Assembly (NCBI GenBank): GCA_024699855.1
Contig: JAMPIQ010000001.1
Location: 10,106,001 to 10,170,000 of the forward strand
From: Aphelenchoides besseyi
Lineage: Eukaryota; Nematoda; Chromadorea; Rhabditida; Aphelenchoididae
DNA: 64,000 bases
Direction of reading: 5' to 3'
This document shows positions 56,572-64,000 of the stretch, piece after piece (within the stretch, counting starts at the first letter, position 1; every line of letters starts with the position of its first letter). A program made the translations under genes and the position numbers. The notes under the pieces are model-generated. The model worked only from the letters and a program-made list of their open reading frames with translations, was not told where the DNA came from and ran no database searches.

Positions 56572-57153
56572 GCTTTCGCGGACTATCGACCTCGGAACAA
56601 CGCAGAGATACGAAACAAAAGCTAACTGTTCAAAAAGAAAACGGCGTCCGGAACTAAGCGCCAATCCAGCCGCTCAACTTCGCAGCCACAACCTTCGAAT
56701 GAACAAGCGTTGGCACACTGTTTTATGCGACTTGTCGAACCAATCTAATTCGCCAATCGTATCGTTTATGCGAAAACGAATCCAACTGCATGTTCTCCGT
56801 CGATTTTGTTTATAAGAATGCGATTGGAATCAAAAAATGAGCAAATCGTTTGAATCAGTTTGACGTAATGAAGAAAATATAGTTACTACCTATAACCAAA
56901 GTGTTCAGAATTTGTATTCACATCGTCGAAATGTCGTTTCAAGTTCTATAGCGTTAAGTAGGAATTAGATACAAAATTGTCTTTCAATTATTAAACTGTA
57001 GTTAAATAAAAACAAAGCGGAAGTTTTTTGTTATCATACAATATATTTTCTTGAAAGGATGATTAGACATTCGCATTCCAAGGACTGCTATCTATGTGCT
57101 GTTTCATCGCAGTATTAAGAGGTTACACAAAAAAGTTTATTGTAAGCCGAATT
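56572..57153. other. intergenic stretch upstream of HP1
   Basis: Promoter side of the HP1 gene and 3' flank of the 7TM gene. AT-rich. No gene supported. Confidence 0.4.
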
Positions 57154-57990
57154 TTACGAGATCATTCGTTTAAATTCGAGAAAATAGCGGTCTCCTTCGT
57201 CCTTCCGTTCCTCGAATTTGATCACTGGTTCTTGACTTTGAGTGAATCGATGGTACGCACAAAGTCCGAACATTTGGAGGCAAATAACAAACCCTCGCAT
57301 CTTAACAAACAGCTTTTTATTGGAATCAATCGAACTTACGATGTTCGTATACTCTTTTGTAAACCGATCCTCATCAACGGTCCGATTCATTATTGTGAGT
57401 ATTGCGGATGTGTTTACAAATGTTGTAATTAGAAAGTTAAGGGTATGAAAAATCGAAAACGGAATAATGAATTTAGCTGAAATCTGAAAGGCTCGTAAAC
57501 TAAAAGATCGATCCAAAGTGTAAACGTCTGCTACAGATCTGAAACTGACGATTCGTTTCTTTCTTGTCAATAATCTCACTTGTAGTAGCGAGCAATTTGA
57601 TGTCTATTATACAGAAACAAGAAGACACCCCACATTGAGGCTATAAACTGTGAATGACCGACAAAACACTTGTCGTATGACCAAATATAAGAACAAGGAG
57701 ACAGATCACAAGCAACTGTGATCTAAAACGAATAAACTTAAGACGCAGACAAACCACCTACCAGTCGATAACCGTAGAAACCGAACCTCCAAATCACATC
57801 GTAAAAGTAATACGAGATTCCCACCCAAAAAATGATCTCAAAAATAAGTTTTAATTAAATCCTTCGATTTCGCTTACCTTAAGATCGGGTCCAATAACTC
57901 TGAGATACTTCCGTATTGACGACGTTCGAATGTAAAGGCAAATCGATGCAAATCCAAGAACAGAAGAAAACGTGCAAAACAGCTAAGATC
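57154..57990 (-). CDS. nematode 7TM chemoreceptor-like protein, 5' end missing
   Basis: Four exons in one phase encode at least five hydrophobic segments: LFCTFSSVLGFASICLYIRT, IIFWVGISYYFYDVIWRFGF, ITVACDLSPCSYIWSYDKCF with FIASMWGVFLFLYNRHQIAR, and, after an intron, RAFQISAKFIIPFSIFHTLN with FLITTFVNTSAILTIMN. The SLRAFQ...P pattern at the fifth helix resembles the [YF]Q.KEN motif region of nematode serpentine receptor families such as Sre/Srab. The C-terminus (VIKFEERKDEGDRYFLEFKR) ends at 57154. An ATG at 58058 (MNETNKEESC) cannot be joined in frame, so the true first exon is elsewhere or lost. Surface chemosensory role is inferred. Confidence 0.58.
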
Positions 57991-58615
57991 ACAGCTCGAT
58001 CACTTCGATGAAGCGAATAAGCCAATTTACACGACTCTTCTTTGTTAGTTTCGTTCATTTCAGCTTTTGGATAATGTTGAAATATCTAGAAACCTAATCT
58101 TTAATTTACTTCCTAGTTAATCGGAAACACATAACTAAAGTTTTCGGCTTTCAATTCACTACAAAAGCTTGTTGTCTTGGCAGCATAATTATAGCTTGAT
58201 TGCGTGCTCGGAAACTGTTTGTCATTAAGTAAAATTTTTGCTCTTTAACTTTCTATTTTCCTTTAACATTTTAACTGTTCATAGTTAGTTTCTAAATACC
58301 CAAACTCAGATTTCCCATTGAATTATTGAATTATGCTTTTTGAATAGTTATCCGTTTGTATCTCACGTCTCTTCTATAAACTGAACTGTCGAGTCAATTC
58401 ATTTAATTTATTGAGCAATACTTGATTTCATGATGAACAAAAGATTGTTTTAAGTGCAAGTTAGCAGTCATTCAGAAATAAGAACTAAGCAAGCCGCTAA
58501 ATGTCGATTGCTTAAAAGGCAGTTGGCTGATATCGTGATTCACGTCGCGCATCTGAATTCCCATTGGCAGCTTAAATTTGTGACAAAAGCAAATGGCTTT
58601 CGAATTAAAAGGCGT
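57991..58615. other. AT-rich stretch
   Basis: May contain the missing 5' exon of the 7TM gene (-), but no frame fits. Nothing else recognised. Confidence 0.35.
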
Positions 58616-60939
58616 CTAAGCAATTACAATCAAAGTTACGATAATAGCCGCAACGACGACCACAATAACAAATGGAGCAATAATGAAATAGCAAACACGA
58701 GTGAGGGACGGAAACTTTCGGTTCTTTGGTTTTTGTTGCTTTTTTGGTCTTCGTTTGTTGCCAAAATTCAATGGCTGTTGAAGTGGCCGACGTTCTTCGG
58801 TTTCATAGGCAGCTTCCACATCTCGCGTTGATGCACGAGTTGCAGTACCCGGATAGACCTGTTGTTGCGGTTGAGTAGTCCAACGAGAAGGCTAAACACA
58901 GCGTTTGTTTTGAACTTGAATAGGAAACTAACCGATTGAGCACGTGGTGGTGTACTTCTCTTCAACGGTTCCATTTCAATTTTTCTCGGTTGTGCTTGCG
59001 ATTGAACTCGACGTTTTTCGTTTAGGTCCCAATCTTCACCGCTTGTTTCCCCTTCGGCACTTGGACGCGACGATCTCATTGCTGATCGGACTCCACCACG
59101 TCTAATGGACGAGTTATGAAACGACTAAGAAATACGAGTTTTTTCCTTTCAACTCACTTGTCTCGCTGATGCATTTCGTTCAAACAAACGTTCTTTTTCA
59201 TCGAACGAACGGTCGGCAGAAGTTGGCGTATGTTGTTGCATTAAATCGGCCGGAACGGCGTGTGAAGCAGATCGATGTTCACGAGCTTGTCGCAGTGCTT
59301 CATCGGCGTAATCACGATCGAACTGTTGACCGTTTTGTTGTCGCAACGGTTGAATCGGGCGAGTGGTAGTCGTGATTGGTATGCGAATTGGTTGTTGAGT
59401 TGAATCTTGTTGATGACGAGCCAATTCGGGTCCACGTGGCTGTTCATACGGTTTCCGAATGACTTGAGGTCGATTGGGTGAATGTTGTCCAAAATCGCTA
59501 AAATCAACGAAACTATTCAGCAATCAATAGATACAAATCAGTTGATTAATAAGCATAAGAAGAATTCATTGTTAGATTAGAAGTCGATACACTTCAGCAC
59601 TATCGTACTCGAGAATTCTCTGAAGGCTTTGAAGAAAACTAACCGTTTTTGTGTGTTGAAACCATTGAGCATCTTCTTCAGCGCTTCCGGCGAATAATCA
59701 ATACCAATACGCCTCGCATTTTCTTTGTCGAATTCGGTTTCCAAATGCGGCGCACTTGTGTTTCTCGTTAACTAAATATTTGGATTTACTCGATGATCTT
59801 TTGATCTCGAACGTACACGGCCATCGTTATAGTCTCCTTGACGTCTCAATTCGTCCGCCAATGTTCCCAAAAAAGAATCGTCTAAACCACCGCTTGGAGC
59901 CGCATGTCGAGTTTGTTGTGGAAGCTCCCGTTGACGAGGAGAACGCAAATCGGATTCTGAGGCCCGAAGAGATTGACGTCCACTGGAACGACGTGATTCC
60001 CGAGTCGAGACCTCATGAACGTATTGAATTCGATAAGTTCGAGACGATGGATCGTAGATATAACGACGAAGTAACTCCAAATTTGAGTCTGAAACTTCTT
60101 TTCATTATCAAAACAACTCACTTTATCTTACACTCCGCTTCTTCGTTATCATCGTACGGATATCCGCCGCTGTGTTGTTGAGTTGAATTGCGCATTTCAA
60201 TCGCTTGTTGTAAGTCGGTTGCAATATTTAGCGGATCAATCAACGGTTTTTGTTGCGAAGAAGTCCTATGCTGTGAAATCGAAGGTTGTGATTCGGAGGG
60301 TGAGAGCGGGATGCCTTGGCTTTCAAATTGAAGCAAATTGGCGTTGAACGATTGACCGAGTTTTTGTCGTTCTTGCAGTTTCTGTCCCAATTCGGATTGA
60401 AATGTTTGCTGTTGAGGTGATGGCTGAGTTTGAGCTGTCTAAAGCACTTCATTAACAAACTTCCACACTATCAAGCTTTTTACTTTTGTTTCTTGACCAA
60501 ATTTCTTAGGCAATGAAGGTGGTGGTCCAAGAGGAAAACTTGACTGAGGAATTGGCTTCAGTCGACGTTCTTCGTTTGTTGGGATTCCAAACTTCTGTCC
60601 GACACTCTCGTTGTTTCTAATCGATTGTTGCGGGGATTTGTCGGATTCTCGAATTATTTCCGTGTAAATTGTTTCTTCTCGAACGGCCGTGAACTCGTCG
60701 GTTTCTCGGAATTTTATGCCGCCGTGCTGAAAAGTCGTTTTTGATTGGAATTTCGGTTTTATAGCAACGTCAAAAAGACAATTTTGAACAGGAGGAACAG
60801 ATGGAAAGAGAGCGGCAAGAAAGATTGTTTGCTTTGTGTTTCTTGCCGACATCGCGTCCCACCACCTTTGTGGAAACCAAAAACACAGAAAGCAACAACG
60901 ACGATTCTTTTTTTTTGACATTTTACGCATTTGCTCCAC
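58616..60939 (-). CDS. low-complexity protein with C-terminal membrane anchor
   Basis: About seven exons join in phase. Blocks in order: possible start MSARNTKQTIFLAALFPSV (60852), GGIKFRETDEFTAVREETIY, FGIPTNEERRLKPIPQSSF, TAQTQPSPQQQTFQSELGQK, YDPSSRTYRIQYVHEVSTRE, GGLDDSFLGTLADELRRQGD, then across a 45-base intron LTRNTSAPHLETEFDKENAR, DFGQHSPNRPQVIRKPYEQP, FDEKERLFERNASARQ, EDWDLNEKRRVQSQAQPRKI, and at the end ACYF-like hydrophobic segment YFIIAPFVIVVVVAAIIVTL with only four residues after it. The protein is mostly Gln, Ser, Arg and Pro and looks disordered. The layout is that of a tail-anchored protein. It does not end in a KASH-type PPP motif. Family not recognised. Upstream exons may exist. 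Confidence 0.6.
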
Positions 60940-61081
60940 TCAGCAATAGTGGACGGTGGATTTTTGTCCGCTCACTCTTTGCCGAAGTACACAGTAGGAG
61001 TGTTTACTTGCGGCAAATTTTTGGAAGCAATTGGCATTCCAGTCGCCAATAAACTTCTACGTTTCGTTTGTAGAGACTCAC

Positions 61082-61323
61082 AGTCGGAGATGAGGGCGAA
61101 GTTCCCAACGGCGACGATGTTGGAACGCAAAATTGCGCTGGTTTCTGTTCCTCGACTTGTTGCTCGATAGGTGAGAGTGGCGAGACGGGAGTTGCGTCGC
61201 CGCTCAACAGCTTTCGTTCGATGGTCTGTGGACGAAGTTCGCCAACGAAGTTGAGAAGACCGCGCACGCTCTCGGTAGTCAGTTCCCAAAGCGCCCGTTG
61301 ACGGCGAACTTCCTCGTGATCTT
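61082..61323 (-). CDS. candidate exon upstream of the tail-anchored gene
   Basis: Open exon bounded by GATTTCAG at 61324 and a GTGAGT donor after 61082. It reads EDHEEVRRQRALWELTTESV, GLLNFVGELRPQTIERKLL and SPLSPIEQQVEEQKPAQF. It is on the same strand as the tail-anchored gene and may be its 5' exon or belong to an independent gene. The RALWELTTESV pattern recalls the first helix of some RhoGEF domains, but nothing else of such a domain follows. Confidence 0.42.
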
Positions 61324-62299
61324 CTGAAATCGGCCGATTAGTGGATTTGAACGCGAAGAAGAGCAAAGTTCAATGAAAAGGTTAACGTTATTCCGAGTAA
61401 TGTACGCGACTATCTGCCATGAATTCCGAAGTCATTCACACATTTTCTGTGAAAACATTCGTTTTGCTCGAATGACCACAGATGTTGGGCGAGAACACGC
61501 TAATCGATTGCGCGTAAATTGGTTGCGATTAGTTGGAGATCTCCGAAAACTGTCCGCCATAAGCATTCAGTCACTCGATTAGCTTTACAACTTGTTGAGC
61601 ATCTTCGAGAACATCGGTACTTAAACGGAAGTACGAAACAGCAAAAAAAGTCGATGAAAAGGTCGTCTCTCGAATTTCCGACCTTCCGAAACGGTGGTCC
61701 AAAAAACACGAAAAGCAATTCGACGATTAAAAACAGAAAATCGACGGTCGTGAATCAAAACCGTTGGTTGTTTGTAGAGTCGAGTCGAGTGATCAGTCAG
61801 CCGCTCGTTCGATTCAACAGCTATCGACTTCTTTGTGTTCGATGAACGTGTGAAGCAAAAACGAATCCACAGATAACCCTTCCGGCTACCAATCAAAACT
61901 TCCGCTTATCGCAAGTTCACAGAACATCGCAATTGCTCAACATATTGGTTTTCGAGTGCTTTGCAACTGATTCATCGAATCGTCCTTCGCACATTTCGGC
62001 GTGTTTCTGCACCAACGAAATCAATTCGCCTCCACGACAAAAACATTCGAGACCTCACGATGCTTTTCGATTAGAAATGGCGGTTTCGTAAAAGAAAAAG
62101 TTGCGACCTTTAAGCCTAAATAATAATGAAAGACTTAACGGAGAATATTTTAACGTCAAATCAAGCTCATTGGTCGTTGCATTTCTGCTCGTTGAGTCAT
62201 CGAAAGTTTTGATCCAAAAAACCTGAGGGCCAAGAAAAATGAGTCGCGTGAAATTTTCGATAAACAAACGTCGTCAAATGTCCACTCCCGCCCTCTTTC
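61324..62299. other. stretch without a supported gene
   Basis: Frames at 61500-61896 on both strands carry no domain. It separates the candidate exon from the GTPase-like gene. No repeat or RNA gene seen. Confidence 0.38.
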
Positions 62300-63347
62300 T
62301 CACGTTGAATCGGCACTCTCCATGTGTTTGCTCTTGCACACAATCATCCAACGCAAAATCGACTCAAACAACAAATTTGGGAGCGCTCGAGTTAAATAGT
62401 TTTTAAGGAAAACGGACAGCTCACCTGATGGAGAATCGAATACCGAGTTCGTGTTTACGAAGAACTTTGCATGATTGGCCAATCCGAAGTGTCGAAGCAG
62501 ATCGTCATTACTCGTAGTAGACTCGTTGCTGAATGTGAGGATTGGAACGATGTTCTCATGCATCCACGCCGGAAACAACGACAGCGTCTGAACAGCATTC
62601 AATGGAGCTCGAGATCGATGAACTCACCAATTGAATGTCCGAATCGATTTGATCGTTAACTGAACCCATGAAACTCGGTAAAACAAAACCGACTGCGTGA
62701 ATTCTTTCTTTTGCTGCTACGTTGAAATAGTCGGTCACCACTGATGCCAACTCGCGATTAGCTTTCAGTCCTCTAAAATGAAGAGTGTTAATAACCGATA
62801 CTGTGGAGTTTACGTTGGATCGCCAATTCCCGGTGTGTCGATTACCACTGGACGATAAGGCATATTTGTGCCATTAAACACATATTTTGTTACCGCTTTC
62901 TCGGGAGTAGTTTGATCAAAGATCTAAAAGATAATTTCAGCATTTGGCTTCAAATTGAACCTACTTCATCAGCGATCTTGTAACGATGTTTCCTGAAATG
63001 GCCGTCTAGCTATCACCAACCTCTTCAAACTCACGTGTCGAATTCAACTCCATAGAAATAGTTGCAGAGAAAATCAATCAACGAGCTCTTCCCTCCGCCA
63101 ATCGGTCCGACGAGCACAATCGTTCGACTGGGACGATTGTAAGTGTCTGCAAGAGAATAAGAAGACACGAAATAAACTAGAACCTTTTTCTTGTCCCGCA
63201 TAAACTACTCGGACATTGTCAGTTCCGAACGATTCGCCTGCGAACTGGGTGATCCGTGACAAAGGCATCTTGTCGCAAAGAAATCCAATGACGTCTCTTA
63301 CACTCCAACGGCCTTCCAAGTTCCTTCCATTTCGAGCGGTTTTCTGT
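62300..63347 (-). CDS. P-loop GTPase-like protein (septin/AIG1-like G domain)
   Basis: Exons in order: IGFLCDKMPLSRITQFAGES with GTDNVRVVYAGQEK; then RTIVLVGPIGGGKSSLIDFL (Walker A/G1), YFYGVEFDT, KHRYKIADE, TPEKAVTKYVFNG and PYRPVVIDTPGIGDPT (G3, DTPG), GLKANRELASVVTDYFNVAA, HAVGFVLPSFMGSVNDQIDS, and LSLFPAWMHENIVPILTFSN, where a TKxD-type G4 would lie but is not seen (TFSNES). It ends in SILRWMIVCKSKHMESADST at 62300, or at an earlier intron after DSPS. The order resembles AIG1/septin-type GTPases found in many nematodes without known function. The 5' end is unsettled: the first exon could begin near 63347 with MEGTWKAVG and a different intron, or in another frame. Confidence 0.66.
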
Positions 63348-64000
63348 TCGCCGTTCCAATTTCACTGACCCGTCCGAGTGAATCGTGTGTTAATGGAGCG
63401 TTAAATGCGTACTTTTGACAAGCGAATCTGAAAACAATTCCCGATCACTAACGAGCGCGAGTATTCAAATTCCGAGTTGAAAAGCGTTTCGCAAACTGAT
63501 TACTCGGCAGATGGACGGTCCGGAGAGAAGCGCGGAAACTGATAAGAAGCAATTCGGTCCCAACGAATTCGATTCCCTCAACTTTCGCTCTTCAACACAA
63601 AACCGCTGGGAATCGGATCTCAACGCGGTTTAAGCGACGCAAAAACCGAACGATATCGAATTTCGTTCGAGTTCATCGATTGCGTCGGTGGTCAACGAAA
63701 ACAACTTCGCTCGCTAATTGCAAACTTCCCGTACAAATCGGAGCTTTTTCTCTCCGACGCTCATAATCGTCGCGCTTTCGGATTTGTGTTTTTCGAAGCG
63801 TCGAGTTCCGGTCATCTCAAAAATTTCAAAAACGCCGCTCACGCAAATTCACGAGCGCGTTTGAGTAAACAAACTCGACGGTTATCTTCCGACCGTTTGC
63901 TGCCAAATCGAATTCGTCAAAAGCGGGGGATCGACGGCTTGTCGTCGATGGAAAGAAACGTTGGTGAATGTGGGAACAAAGACGCCCGTTGATTCCCATC
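63348..64000. other. right edge, no supported gene
   Basis: GC-richer than average. A + strand frame at 63786-63992 has no recognisable domain. It may contain 5' exons of the GTPase-like gene. Confidence 0.38.

Noticed and set aside
1..64000. CRISPR arrays, prokaryotic operons, integrated virus
   Set aside because: The window is spliced eukaryotic DNA; no direct-repeat array or viral gene set was seen.

Overview
This is a window of nuclear DNA from a nematode; I cannot place the species. The evidence is: very short introns (mostly 37-55 bases) with GT...TTTCAG borders; AATAAA signals close to stops; acceptor-like TTTCAG or TTGCAG sequences just upstream of several start codons, as expected for spliced-leader addition; and a gene content typical of nematodes (TTBK-like casein kinase 1, WAGO-like Argonaute, serpentine chemoreceptor-like 7TM protein, RGM/DRAG-1, divergent Kunitz and pepsin-like secreted proteins). 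Exon models below were assembled by hand from reading frame, splice borders and remembered family motifs. No alignment or transcript data were available.

Layout. 0.5-3.7 kb: two tandem ionotropic-receptor-like genes (+). 3.9-6.6 kb: one small promoter-associated ORF and a Q/P/V-rich protein gene (+). 7.0-8.2 kb: an unrecognised four-exon gene (-). 8.3-9.3 kb: an internally deleted Tc1/mariner-type transposon with matching ends. 9.4-11.0 kb: a pepsin-fold gene without the catalytic motifs (-). 11.4-13.4 kb: an unknown gene and a TTBK-like kinase (-). 13.9-15.6 kb: two unresolved candidate genes. 15.8-17.1 kb: cyclophilin PPIL3 (+) with the NatC subunit NAA38 nested in its first intron. 17.2-19.9 kb: two mitochondrial genes in tandem (-), a RsfS/MALSU1 homologue and complex I NDUFA10. 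20.3-24.7 kb: a discoidin-domain receptor with a degenerate kinase (-). 24.7-30.8 kb: about 6 kb with no convincing gene.

30.8-33.3 kb: a transmembrane carboxylesterase-like protein without the nucleophile serine (+). 33.3-39.7 kb: an RGM/hemojuvelin/DRAG-1 homologue (-) whose 4.1-kb intron contains a complete glutamine synthetase gene on the opposite strand. 41.4-44.1 kb: decayed cathepsin-like pieces (-) around an unrecognised + strand gene. 45.0-47.9 kb: an SH3-SH2-tyrosine kinase (+) with an insertion in SH2 and an apparent frameshift in the activation loop. 48.6-51.9 kb: a WAGO-like Argonaute without slicer residues (-). 52.4-54.4 kb: a divergent Kunitz transmembrane protein (+). 55.8-56.6 kb: an HP1 homologue (-). 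57.2-58.0 kb: a 7TM chemoreceptor-like gene (-). 58.6-61.3 kb: a low-complexity protein with a C-terminal membrane anchor (-). 62.3-63.3 kb: a P-loop GTPase-like gene (-).

The genes do not form one pathway. Two themes stand out. First, genes nested in introns of other genes (NAA38 in PPIL3, glutamine synthetase in RGM). Second, several proteins keep an enzyme fold but have lost its catalytic residues (pepsin-like, DDR kinase, esterase-like, Argonaute). RGM is a BMP co-receptor family and DDR a collagen receptor family, so both are cell-surface signalling genes.
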